Positions 1 to 8,065 of a DNA stretch of 64,000 nt are shown here, piece by piece. A program made the position numbers and the translations under genes. This stretch comes from Desulfosporosinus sp. (GTDB taxonomy: Bacteria > Bacillota > Desulfitobacteriia > Desulfitobacteriales > Desulfitobacteriaceae): contig DOPM01000033.1 of assembly GCA_003513495.1 (NCBI GenBank), positions 78,023-142,022 on the forward strand, in the 5' to 3' direction. Each line of letters starts with the position of its first letter. Position 1 is the stretch's first letter. The notes under the pieces are model-generated. The model was not told the origin of the DNA and ran no database searches. It saw only the letters and a list, made by a program, of their open reading frames with translations.

Positions 1-1
1 C

Positions 2-1015
2 CAGAAATACAATTTTCAGGATGATCTGCCTACATTACTATTTGTACATGGAGCTGGCGGATCAGGAAAAAATTGGTCTTATCAGTTAGCAGGAATACCA
101 GGATATAATTTGATTGCCCTTGATCTACCAGGCCATGGACATTCAGAGGGATCAGTCGCTGAAAACATTACAGAGTATTGTCAATTTGTTAGGAGCTTTG
201 CTCAAGCGTTAGAGCTAAAGCAGTTTACTATTGCTGGTCATTCTATGGGCGGGGCAATAGCATTAGAGTTAGCTTTAGGCTATCCCGAGGTAATAACGGG
301 GATAATTATTGTCGATAGTGGAGCAAGGTTACGTGTGAACCCAACAGTCCTAGATAAGTTGTCTAGGGGGGAACATCCTTTAGAGAACATTAAATACAGT
401 TACTCTCCAAATAGTTCCCCAGATATCATAGCAAAAGCAACTGAAGAAATGAAACGGGTTCCAACGGATATTTATCTAGCGGATTTTAAGGCTTGTAACG
501 AATTTAATGTTATGGATCGCGTCCATACCATCATAAAACCAACTTTAATCATCTGTGGACAAAATGATCAAATGACTCCATTAAAATACTCGGAATACCT
601 TCACAAGGAATTACCTCATTCAACTCTAGCACTGATAAGTGACGCAGGGCATATGGCAATGTTAGAACAGCCGGATCAAGTGAATAGTGCTATCAACAAC
701 TTCTTAACTCAAACCTTTTCACATTCCATAAAAACAATAAGTGCCTACGTGAATGTTGCCCTAGTTGATTATGATGATTCAGTTCGGAACCATGTGGTCG
801 AATTAATGAAAGAATCCTTAAGGGAAAAAACAAATGAAACTATTCTTGAAACTACATGGAATGTGGAGGAAAGTAAGCGAACATTATTTAAGAATGAGGA
901 AGGAGTATGGGAAACCCAGCCCTTTGATTCTACGCCTTCAGAGGAGATTCTGACAAGGGAGATGCTAGAAGTCATGACAGTGAGGCTATTTGTAGATATC
1001 GTAAGTATTAGCTGA
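2..1015 (+). CDS. alpha/beta hydrolase, 5' end outside window
   Basis: The frame is open from the first bases, so the true start lies upstream; the TTG near 110 is internal. The protein shows the alpha/beta-hydrolase pattern: an oxyanion-hole HGAGGSG segment at the left edge, a nucleophile elbow GHSMGG (Ser codon near 242) and a late DAGHMAM that carries the catalytic His. The substrate cannot be told from sequence. About 95 residues follow the hydrolase fold with no recognised domain, which is longer than usual for the family. The next gene follows after 38 bases and may be cotranscribed. Confidence 0.8.
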   Translation, partial: QKYNFQDDLPTLLFVHGAGGSGKNWSYQLAGIPGYNLIALDLPGHGHSEGSVAENITEYCQFVRSFAQALELKQFTIAGHSMGGAIALELALGYPEVITGIIIVDSGARLRVNPTVLDKLSRGEHPLENIKYSYSPNSSPDIIAKATEEMKRVPTDIYLADFKACNEFNVMDRVHTIIKPTLIICGQNDQMTPLKYSEYLHKELPHSTLALISDAGHMAMLEQPDQVNSAINNFLTQTFSHSIKTISAYVNVALVDYDDSVRNHVVELMKESLREKTNETILETTWNVEESKRTLFKNEEGVWETQPFDSTPSEEILTREMLEVMTVRLFVDIVSIS

Positions 1016-1053
1016 GACTGGGAAATACTTGGTGGATAGAGACGAGAAGAGGT

Positions 1054-1782
1054 GTGAAATTGGGAGTAGAAGAGAAGGTCCTCCATAGGGTTCGAGCATT
1101 ACTGAATCTGGCTAGAAATGGAGGAGACCCAGAGAGTAATGAAGCAAAATCGGCACTTCTTATGGCTCAACGTATCATGGCTGAAAATGGAATCAATGAA
1201 GTTGAATTTCAAGCCTCCTCTGAAGATACTCAACAAAAAGAGGTTCTTGATGAGTATGCCACTGAATTTGAGAAACTGTCTTGGTGGAAAAAGAGCCTGG
1301 GCAGAGTAATCGCACAGAATTTTAGGTGTTACTCTTATCTCAATAAATGCAATGGATATACTAGATTAGCATTCATGGGACTGAAACAAGATGCAGAAAT
1401 TGCCATTGTTGTATTTTCATTTGCCACTGACTACATACGGTTTGGCGCAGACTTATTTATGAAGGCATATCGCAAGGAATACATATCAAAAAATGGGCAT
1501 CGCCCAAGTATTTCTCAACAAAGAGGGGTTAGAAACAATTATGTAGAGGGGTGGATATCTGGGTTAGAGGCTCAATATGCTGAGCAAGTAAGCAAAGAGG
1601 GATGGGGACTTGTTCTCGCTAAGGATGCTTTAGTTACTCAGTCTTATAAAGAGTTGAACTTGGGTCGTGGAAAGTCATCTCAGTATACTAGAAAAGAGAG
1701 TCTAGCGGGACAAGTAGCCTACACTAAAGGATATAGTGATGGCAAGGGCTTCAGTTCAGGGACTCATGGCAGGTTAAAGTAG
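1054..1782 (+). CDS. DUF2786 domain protein
   Basis: A 242-residue protein that starts at GTG behind an AAGAGGTG ribosome binding site. Residues 8-46 fit DUF2786, a helical segment with regularly spaced Ala and Leu ending in AQRIMAENGI. The middle carries Trp/Lys-rich and aromatic stretches and the C-terminus is Gly-rich. DUF2786 proteins have no settled function and often occur on plasmids and phages as well as chromosomes. It lies just behind the hydrolase, with no terminator between them. Confidence 0.75.
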   Translation: MKLGVEEKVLHRVRALLNLARNGGDPESNEAKSALLMAQRIMAENGINEVEFQASSEDTQQKEVLDEYATEFEKLSWWKKSLGRVIAQNFRCYSYLNKCNGYTRLAFMGLKQDAEIAIVVFSFATDYIRFGADLFMKAYRKEYISKNGHRPSISQQRGVRNNYVEGWISGLEAQYAEQVSKEGWGLVLAKDALVTQSYKELNLGRGKSSQYTRKESLAGQVAYTKGYSDGKGFSSGTHGRLK

Positions 1783-1897
1783 TTTCCTAGTAAACTTGCC
1801 ATTTTGATGAACACAACTTATGATAGTAAAAGAATTATAACTTGATGCAGGGTAAAGAAAAGTCTTTCCCGTTCGAATTAAGAAAGGTTGATCCAGA

Positions 1898-3046
1898 ATG
1901 GCAAAAATAGAGCTGATCGCAACTGCCGCCTTTGGTTTAGAATCTATCGTTGCTCGCGAACTAAAACAACTTGGTTATGATCAATTAGTAGTTGAAAATG
2001 GGAAAGTTACGTTTACAACGGATGAATTGGGTATTTGTCGATCAAACATCTGGTTACGAAGTTCTGATCGTGTCTTACTAAAAATGGGTTCATTTGAAGC
2101 TAGAACATTTGAAGAACTATTCCAGCAAACGAAATCCCTCCCTTGGGAAAATTGGTTACCAGAGGATGCAAACTTCCCGGTTCAAGGCAAATCAATAAAA
2201 TCTCAGCTATTTAGTGTTTCAGATTGTCAAGCGATTGTAAAGAAGGCGATTGTGGAACGTCTCAAGGAAACCTACGGTCGAAGCTGGTTCGAAGAGACCG
2301 GACCCCGTTACCAGATCGAAGTAGCCCTTCTCAATGATAAGGTGACATTAACCATAGACACTTCTGGATTGGGTCTACATAAACGTGGATACAGACAACT
2401 GGCAGGTCAAGCACCACTAAAAGAAACCTTAGCCGCAGCTATGATTCAGCTAAGTTTTTGGAAGAAAGATCGAGCCCTAATCGATCCTTTTTGCGGCACA
2501 GGGACTATTCCCATTGAAGCAGCCTGGATAGCACAAAATCGGGCTCCAGGCCTTAAAAGAAGCTTCGCATCCGAGAAGTGGGTTAATATCCCTAAAGAAC
2601 TTTGGCAAGAAGCTTATCAAGAGGGGTTAGATCTATGGCAGCCTAATACTCCTCTGCAGGTCTTCGGTTCTGATATTGACCCTAACGCTCTAGCCTTAGC
2701 ACGTACCCATGCTATCGAGGCAGGCGTCGAAGGTGTCGTACACTTTCAGAAACTACCTGTTGCAGAAGTGAGGTCTCGGTTCAAATATGGACACATGATA
2801 GCTAATCCACCCTATGGTGAACGACTTGGAGATGTAAAAGCTGTGGAAGGACTCTATCTTGAACTTGGTAAAACCTTTGATCGTTTAGAAAACTGGTCAC
2901 TTCATATGCTGACAACTCATCAGTCTCCCGAAAAGTTGATTGGACGACGCTGGGATAAGAGCCGTAAGCTGTATAATGGACGATTAGAATGTCACTATTA
3001 TCAGTTTTTTGGTCAACGACCGCCTAGAGAACCAAAATTGCTCTAG
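1898..3046 (+). CDS. THUMP-domain class I SAM-dependent RNA methyltransferase (RlmL/YpsC type)
   Basis: A 382-residue protein that probably methylates guanine N2 in 23S rRNA, as its RlmL-like relatives do. The first ~155 residues form the ferredoxin-like and THUMP RNA-binding part. The C-terminal half is the Rossmann methyltransferase, with DPFCGTGTIPIEAA for SAM binding, an FGSDIDPNAL strand and the catalytic NPPYGERLG motif near residue 303. The length matches single-domain Firmicute YpsC proteins. It sits alone between short intergenic gaps and is followed by a hairpin terminator. Confidence 0.88.
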   Translation: MAKIELIATAAFGLESIVARELKQLGYDQLVVENGKVTFTTDELGICRSNIWLRSSDRVLLKMGSFEARTFEELFQQTKSLPWENWLPEDANFPVQGKSIKSQLFSVSDCQAIVKKAIVERLKETYGRSWFEETGPRYQIEVALLNDKVTLTIDTSGLGLHKRGYRQLAGQAPLKETLAAAMIQLSFWKKDRALIDPFCGTGTIPIEAAWIAQNRAPGLKRSFASEKWVNIPKELWQEAYQEGLDLWQPNTPLQVFGSDIDPNALALARTHAIEAGVEGVVHFQKLPVAEVRSRFKYGHMIANPPYGERLGDVKAVEGLYLELGKTFDRLENWSLHMLTTHQSPEKLIGRRWDKSRKLYNGRLECHYYQFFGQRPPREPKLL

Positions 3047-3095
3047 GAACCGAAACGTGTGATATTGCATTAAAAGAGAATTAAACAAAGAGATA

Positions 3096-3139
3096 ACAGG
3101 GTCTGTCGTATTAATCAAAATTAATTCGAAAGACCCTGT
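3096..3139. terminator. inverted repeat after the RNA methyltransferase gene
   Basis: ACAGGGTCT and AGACCCTGT form a 9-bp perfect stem over a 26-base AT-rich loop, placed between two convergent genes. There is no clear U-run on either side, so it may be a bidirectional or weak terminator. Confidence 0.5.
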
Positions 3140-3173
3140 CTAGCTTCTTAAGTTAATGAAGTTATAAATAGCC

Positions 3174-3926
3174 TTAGTGGACTATAACAGGTGGTTCACC
3201 TTTTAGTGACTTTATATCTTCCATTGCCCGCTGAACTTCTTCATCAAGCCCTTCGATAGCAATCGTAACTGAGCCTTCGGAACCGTCCACTCCGCCGGCA
3301 GCAATACAACGGGCTTCTACATCATAGAGAGTTTCAAGGGCGGTCAATTCGGTGACAACAGTTGCCCCTAACATGGGAATAAGGCCTACCTTATGTCCAA
3401 TGGCTTCATCAACAGCTGATTTTGTCATAAATTCAATTGCAACTCGAACATCAGGAATCATTTTTTCCAGCCCAATAGGTACAATCAATTCTACCCCTCT
3501 GGCATAGAGGATGCCTTGAGCCGCCCCAATCGTCCCTCCCATGGAATTAGAAACCATGACAGCTGCTAAGCCAGTGTGGTCAACTGCGTTACCACCTTTG
3601 ATAAAAATGTCTCCCCTTTGTAACTTAGGTAAGTATTCTTGCCAAGAAACATCTAAAGCTTGCCCTTTACAGATAACGTAGGGAGGCGTCTTTTTAGAGG
3701 ATTGGCTGACTCCTAACTCGCCCTTAGTGACAATACCCATGGTATAGCCAGATTTATCCTCAATCTGAAGACTAAGTAACTCTTCCGCAACAAAGGCATT
3801 GGAGGTGCCCCCGGCTACAATAATAGTATGTTTTTTTTGGGCATTTTGTACACTGGGCATTGCCTTTACCCCTCTTGCTATAAGTCGCTTTGATTCACTA
3901 GAAGTTAACGTTATTAGCGCTTTCAT
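3174..3926 (-). CDS. conserved hypothetical protein, 250 aa
   Basis: I do not recognise a named family with certainty. The ATG follows a perfect GGAGGAG site. The sequence is rich in Gly and hydrophobic strands: an early IIVAGGTSNAFVAEELL segment, a central IFIKGGNAVDHTG segment, SMGGTIGAAQG, and a C-terminal CIAAGGVDGSEGSV stretch. It has no signal peptide or membrane segment, so it is probably a cytosolic alpha/beta enzyme or ligand-binding protein. It is transcribed alone, convergent with the methyltransferase gene. Confidence 0.7.
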   Translation of the reverse strand: MKALITLTSSESKRLIARGVKAMPSVQNAQKKHTIIVAGGTSNAFVAEELLSLQIEDKSGYTMGIVTKGELGVSQSSKKTPPYVICKGQALDVSWQEYLPKLQRGDIFIKGGNAVDHTGLAAVMVSNSMGGTIGAAQGILYARGVELIVPIGLEKMIPDVRVAIEFMTKSAVDEAIGHKVGLIPMLGATVVTELTALETLYDVEARCIAAGGVDGSEGSVTIAIEGLDEEVQRAMEDIKSLKGEPPVIVH

Positions 3927-3969
3927 TAAGCTCCTCCTTCATTAATTTTCAATGTTTCATTTTTCCATC

Positions 3970-3998
3970 TTGACATATTACCTCTAGGCTTGTTTATT
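3970..3998 (+). promoter_or_regulatory. candidate sigma-A promoter
   Basis: TTGACA, 17 bases, then TTTATT. It points toward the two small YjcZ-like genes about 200 bases downstream. The -35 is perfect and the -10 is weak, so the call is tentative. Confidence 0.35.
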
Positions 3999-4203
3999 GT
4001 CTAAAAAGTCAATACATATGTTATACCAAAAGTATAGAATAATAAAGCTTCCTGGAGGAACTTAAGAACTAAAGGGGCCTAACCACAGATCATTGGCAGA
4101 AAATAAAATAGTTGTGAAATCACTCAAATTGTAACAAAATGGAAATAGTCTCATAGAATGGATTAGAAAACACCATATATTACTTGAAATGGAGGAAACT
4201 GAC

Positions 4204-4314
4204 ATGAAATTTGGTGGAGTTGTTGATGGAGCATGTGGACCTAACTGGTTGTCGGGTATTGCTGTTGTAGTTGTTATCATTCTTCTGCTCATTGCGATGG
4301 GTATTGTATTCTAG
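4204..4314 (+). CDS. YjcZ-like small membrane protein (copy 1)
   Basis: A 36-residue protein behind GGAGGAA. It has a short Gly/Cys-containing N-terminus followed by one membrane helix (about residues 19-33) that ends AMGIVF. This matches the plan of YjcZ/YhjQ-type tiny sporulation membrane proteins of Bacilli and Clostridia, whose roles are poorly known. The next gene encodes a sister protein with the same ending, which points to a local duplication. Confidence 0.6.
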   Translation: MKFGGVVDGACGPNWLSGIAVVVVIILLLIAMGIVF

Positions 4315-4363
4315 TAATATTATTAGCTTAAATTTTGTTGGTTATTTGAAAGGAGGAACTTTC

Positions 4364-4462
4364 ATGTACGGATATGGAGCTTGTGGTACCGGAAATTATG
4401 TCGGTGCTGGAATTATTGCAATTGCAATTCTTATTCTTATCGCACTAGGAGTAATATTCTAA
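4364..4462 (+). CDS. YjcZ-like small membrane protein (copy 2)
   Basis: A 32-residue protein behind AAAGGAGGAAC. The N-terminus reads MYGYGACGTG, the Gly/Tyr-rich head typical of YjcZ-like proteins, followed by a single hydrophobic helix ending ALGVIF. It is paralogous to the gene 49 bases upstream and shares its terminator. A sporulation-linked membrane role is inferred from the family, not shown here. Confidence 0.62.
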   Translation: MYGYGACGTGNYVGAGIIAIAILILIALGVIF

Positions 4463-4482
4463 TTCAAAAGGTGATTAAAAAT

Positions 4483-4523
4483 AAGGAGCATTTCTGTAAG
4501 GTAATCCTTCGGAGATGCTCTTT
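4483..4523 (+). terminator. terminator of the YjcZ-like gene pair
   Basis: AAGGAGCAT pairs with ATGCTCTTT (one wobble) around a 23-base loop, followed by a T-rich tract. Downstream the intergenic region to 4743 is very AT-rich, with three CTTTATAT-type repeats at about 4526-4572. It should also hold the dsrM promoter, which I cannot place with confidence; a TATAAT near 4657 is a candidate -10. Confidence 0.55.
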
Positions 4524-4743
4524 ATACTTTCTTTATATTTACTAAACTTTCTTTATATATTTCTTTATATTTTCGATAAATTTCGAATAAATATACAATT
4601 ATTCTTTGCTGTTTTGTAGAAAAATGCAAGATAGATAGTCATCAATTTCTGCGATAGTATAATGAGAAATGATAATTTTACAAGCCCTTCAAACTCCCTT
4701 AAACTAAAATGTGCATAGATAACAAGAAGAGGAGGTTAGGATT

Positions 4744-5634
4744 GTGATTCTTAGTATTATTGCTTATCTCTCTATAGTTCTTTTCGTAGGAATATCTGTT
4801 TACAAAGCGTATCAATTCGCAAACATGCCCTTTCATGGACGTATGGATCTTTATCCCGTCCCCAAAGAAAAAGGGTATGAACATGGAGGTTCATACTACG
4901 AAGAGATAGCTTGGTGGAGCAAACCCCATGAAGTCTCTCACGTGAGAGAGATTATTGAAATGCTCAAAGAAATCATCTTTATTAAAAAATTATTTGAAAA
5001 CCAACGCCCTTTCTGGTGGATTTCTTACGCTTTACATTTGGGAATTTATTTACTAATGGCTTGGACAATCTTATTGGTCATTGGAGCGATGTTTGAACTT
5101 AATGGGATTATAGTTGCAGCGAACAGTTCGAGTATATGGGGGCTGTTGCTTTTTTACGTGTCCCTAGTAACGGGATATTTGGGACTAGCTTTTGGTGCTT
5201 TAGGTTCAGGATTACTATTCCTACGCCGACTGTTTGACAATACCCTAAAAAAATACACAACTCCTCAGGAGTACTTTAATCTTTTACTGATTTTTGCAGC
5301 ACTTATGACTGGAATTTTAACATGGAGTAGGGATTTGTCCTTTGGGTTTGCAAGAGAAGTGACTGGGAATCTTGTTACTTTTACGCCTTTTGCGGCAGAT
5401 GGTTTATTAACGTTACATGTTATCCTAGTGGGTATTATGTTAATTTATATCCCTATCAGCAAAATGAGTCACTATGTTGGAAAGTATTTTACCTTCCATA
5501 AGGTTTTGTGGGATAACAATCCTAATCTTAAGGGGAGCGATATCGAACAGCAAGTCATAAAGGCTTCATCGTTCCGTCCGACCACATCTTGGTCTGCCCC
5601 TCATATTAAACCACCCGCTGCACCAGAGAAGTAG
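4744..5634 (+). CDS. dsrM: DsrM, membrane cytochrome b subunit of the DsrMK complex
   Basis: A 296-residue integral membrane protein of the NarI/DsrM type. It probably takes electrons from menaquinol and hands them through heme b to the DsrK subunit next to it. Hydrophobic segments lie at about residues 2-24, 92-116, 130-160, 178-195 and 221-240. His98, His225 and His243 lie in or at the ends of helices and are candidate heme ligands. GTG start behind AGAGGAGGT. The next gene, dsrK, follows after 47 bases. Gram-positive sulfate reducers have DsrMK without DsrJOP, which fits this locus. Confidence 0.85.
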   Translation: MILSIIAYLSIVLFVGISVYKAYQFANMPFHGRMDLYPVPKEKGYEHGGSYYEEIAWWSKPHEVSHVREIIEMLKEIIFIKKLFENQRPFWWISYALHLGIYLLMAWTILLVIGAMFELNGIIVAANSSSIWGLLLFYVSLVTGYLGLAFGALGSGLLFLRRLFDNTLKKYTTPQEYFNLLLIFAALMTGILTWSRDLSFGFAREVTGNLVTFTPFAADGLLTLHVILVGIMLIYIPISKMSHYVGKYFTFHKVLWDNNPNLKGSDIEQQVIKASSFRPTTSWSAPHIKPPAAPEK

Positions 5635-5681
5635 TTTTTGATTCCTTGAATTGTAACTTTATGGAAAAAAGGAGACAAAAC

Positions 5682-7283
5682 ATGATAAATCAAAGAGATT
5701 TGCGTCCGAAGGATATGGGCCGATCAGATGATCAACTCATTAAACTGGATAATCTTATGCCTCTATTAGCACCATTCGATAAACCGGGAATGGAACCCCC
5801 TTTGACGGATCCAAAACCTGCATGGAAAGAGAAATACTGTACATCGTTAGATGGCTATGTGGGAATAGATACTTTGACTCGTCCGAAATCTAAAGAGGAT
5901 GAAGACGAATTTGTTCGCAAGTTCCTCAGTGGCTTAGAAAAAATATTTTCTGATGCCAATAACGGAGTTCTGCAACCTCTTTTATTGTCCTTTGAATACT
6001 GTGCTAAATGTAATACCTGTTCTGATGCCTGTCATATCTACACTGCAACAGGAGACAATGAATTATATCGCCCAATATATCGATCAGAGGTTTTACGCAA
6101 AATTCTTAAGAAGTATTTTACGACGAGTGGGAAACTTCTTGGTGGTTTCGTCGGAGCAGATATCGATGTCAATTGGGAAACGATTGCTCGGTTGGGGGAA
6201 TTAGCCTATCGCTGTAATCTCTGCCGACGCTGTGCCCAAACCTGTCCTTTAGGGTTAGATAATGCCATCCTCACAAAAGAAATTCGCAAGATCTTTAGTC
6301 AAGAAATGGGAATTGCACCGACTCCTCTTCATACGAAAGGGACAATGCTGCAAATAAAAACTGGCTCGTCAACTGGATTAAGCAAACCCGCTTTTTTAGA
6401 CACCCTCGAGTTTTTAGAAGAAGATACCGAGGAAAAATTTGGCATTAAGCTGAAGTTTCCAGTAGATAAAAAAGGTGCCGATATCTTAGTGTTGCATAAT
6501 GCGGGAGAGTTTATGGCTTGGCCGGAGAATCCTGTTGCTTTTGCCATTCTCTTTGATGCAGCCGGCTTGAACTGGACCCTGAGTAGTGAGATTATGGGAT
6601 ATGATAGTGTAAACTACGGTTTGTGGTATGATGATACACAAGCTAAAAAGATCGCTATGATGCAAATGAAAGTTGCTAAGGATTTTGGAGTAAATAGGGT
6701 AGTGGTAGCAGAGTGTGGACATGCTCATAAAGCTTCTATGATATCAAGTGATCGTATGGCTTCGGATAGAATTCCTGTAGAGAGTTGTTTCCCGCTGCTT
6801 TGGGATATGGTTAAGAGTAAACGTTTAATACTTGACCCTAGTAAGAACAATTTTCCAGTGACTCTTCATGATCCTTGTAATGTAGTACGACAAATGGGAA
6901 TTGTTGAGCCTCAACGAAGTATTCTAAAAGCTATAGCTCCTCAGTTTAGAGAAATGACACCTCATGGTGTTGATAACTATTGTTGTGGCGGAGGAAGTGG
7001 CTTTGCCATCATGAATTCTGCCAACTTCCCTGAGTTTAGAACTCAAGTTGCCTCCCGAATGAAATTCAACCAAATTCTTGGAGCCTTTAAGGGGACTATG
7101 GAAAACACCTCTCTGCCTAAGTATATTTGCGCACCATGTTCTAACTGCAAAGGTGCTATGCGCGGTATATTAGAACATTATGATGCAACCGAGAAGTTCA
7201 ATCTTCAGTATGGTGGTATAGTTGAACTTATGGTAAATGCTCTTGTAAGTATGAAGAAACCATTCCTGGAGTTTTTAGAATAG
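5682..7283 (+). CDS. dsrK: DsrK, HdrD-like iron-sulfur subunit
   Basis: A 533-residue cytoplasmic subunit of the quinone-linked DsrMK complex, thought to act on the DsrC trisulfide or a related thiol. Two [4Fe-4S] motifs are visible: CAKCNTCSDAC and, about 75 residues later, CNLCRRCAQTC. They are followed by two CCG domains, the first with HDPCN and YCCGGGSGF and the second ending CAPCSNCKGA. These CCG cysteines form the catalytic cubane in HdrB/HdrD proteins. I chose the ATG at 5682, behind AAAAAAGGAGAC, over an upstream in-frame TTG with no site. Confidence 0.88.
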   Translation: MINQRDLRPKDMGRSDDQLIKLDNLMPLLAPFDKPGMEPPLTDPKPAWKEKYCTSLDGYVGIDTLTRPKSKEDEDEFVRKFLSGLEKIFSDANNGVLQPLLLSFEYCAKCNTCSDACHIYTATGDNELYRPIYRSEVLRKILKKYFTTSGKLLGGFVGADIDVNWETIARLGELAYRCNLCRRCAQTCPLGLDNAILTKEIRKIFSQEMGIAPTPLHTKGTMLQIKTGSSTGLSKPAFLDTLEFLEEDTEEKFGIKLKFPVDKKGADILVLHNAGEFMAWPENPVAFAILFDAAGLNWTLSSEIMGYDSVNYGLWYDDTQAKKIAMMQMKVAKDFGVNRVVVAECGHAHKASMISSDRMASDRIPVESCFPLLWDMVKSKRLILDPSKNNFPVTLHDPCNVVRQMGIVEPQRSILKAIAPQFREMTPHGVDNYCCGGGSGFAIMNSANFPEFRTQVASRMKFNQILGAFKGTMENTSLPKYICAPCSNCKGAMRGILEHYDATEKFNLQYGGIVELMVNALVSMKKPFLEFLE

Positions 7284-7319
7284 TATATGTTAGTGCTATA
7301 AATTTTGAGTTTCGATTTT

Positions 7320-7354
7320 AATGGACCATTTCAGAACATCTGAAATGGTCCATT
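7320..7354 (+). terminator. terminator of dsrMK
   Basis: A perfect 15-bp stem (ATGGACCATTTCAGA and its complement) over a 3-base loop, followed by TTCTT. It separates dsrMK from the ferredoxin-dsrAB unit. Confidence 0.75.
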
Positions 7355-7359
7355 CTTCC

Positions 7360-7690
7360 AGGATTTATCTGTGTTCCAAGAACTTCGTTAAGGGGAGAGT
7401 AAAGCGGCTTAATGTTTTAGCGACTGCCCATTTATTTAGGTGCTAAAGCTATCACCTAATCGATCTGGATTAGCCTATGCACAGCCCTTTGCCACCGCTA
7501 TTACGTGCTTATTCATGGGGCTACGACACTAGAAAACAAGGGCTTAGGGTTAGTCAAAGGGATCACATATGAAACCGTTCATAATGGCCTGCAAGCAGGA
7601 AAATAACGGTTTATTCTTGATTTCCGAGAATCTGACGAAATTTGAAGCAAGTCAGTCACCCATAGAGAGGAATCTAGTCCATAATTAGTT
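7360..7690 (+). other. intergenic stretch with possible decayed coding remnants
   Basis: No intact gene is seen. Short coding-like pieces in two different frames can be read (one containing SGLAYAQPFATAI at about 7460-7530, another ending GLVKGITYETVHNG near 7540-7600), which suggests the remains of a frameshifted gene. I could not identify a family. The stretch may simply be leader DNA for the dsr operon. Confidence 0.25.
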
Positions 7691-7699
7691 TTCGATATA

Positions 7700-7724
7700 G
7701 TACAATCTGTATTATATATTGTAC
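7700..7724 (+). promoter_or_regulatory. candidate operator upstream of ferredoxin-dsrAB
   Basis: GTACAAT and ATTGTAC form a perfect 7-bp inverted repeat separated by 11 AT-rich bases. It lies about 120 bases before the ferredoxin start. The spacing suits a dimeric regulator binding successive major grooves. The regulator is unknown; the LysR protein downstream is only one possibility. Confidence 0.4.
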
Positions 7725-7842
7725 GAAAGGAACACAAAATGTTAAATTAAGTACATGGACTAGTGTTAATTTACACAAGTGAAAAGTTTCCCAGTGTCCA
7801 ATGTTTGTTTGTTCTCTTTAATAGTTTAAGGAGGTGTAATTT

Positions 7843-8031
7843 GTGTTTATTGTATCAATCGACGAAGATCTGTGCTCAGGTTGTGACTCTTGTACAGAAG
7901 GATGCCCGGCTCACCTGCTTGGCTTTAGTGAGGACAAGGCTCATGTAACTGGTGATGAATCAGAATGCATGGGCTGTGAAAGTTGTACATCAGTTTGTCC
8001 AACTGGTGCTATCACTATTACTGAAATGTAA
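7843..8031 (+). CDS. 2[4Fe-4S] ferredoxin, dsr-associated
   Basis: A 62-residue ferredoxin with two clusters: CSGCDSCTEGCP near residues 11-22 and CMGCESCTSVCP near 42-53. GTG start behind AAGGAGGTG. It lies 34 bases before dsrA and is almost certainly cotranscribed, so it is a likely electron carrier to or from sulfite reductase. Its place directly in front of dsrA is worth noting, because in most sulfate reducers dsrA is the first gene of the dsrABD unit. Confidence 0.85.
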   Translation: MFIVSIDEDLCSGCDSCTEGCPAHLLGFSEDKAHVTGDESECMGCESCTSVCPTGAITITEM

Positions 8032-8065
8032 TAAACCCCATAAACTAGAAGACGGAGGGTGTGCC

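Noticed and set aside
7952..8065. N-terminal extension of DsrA
   Set aside because: It overlaps the ferredoxin in another frame; the ATG at 8066 has a good ribosome binding site and gives the normal DsrA start.
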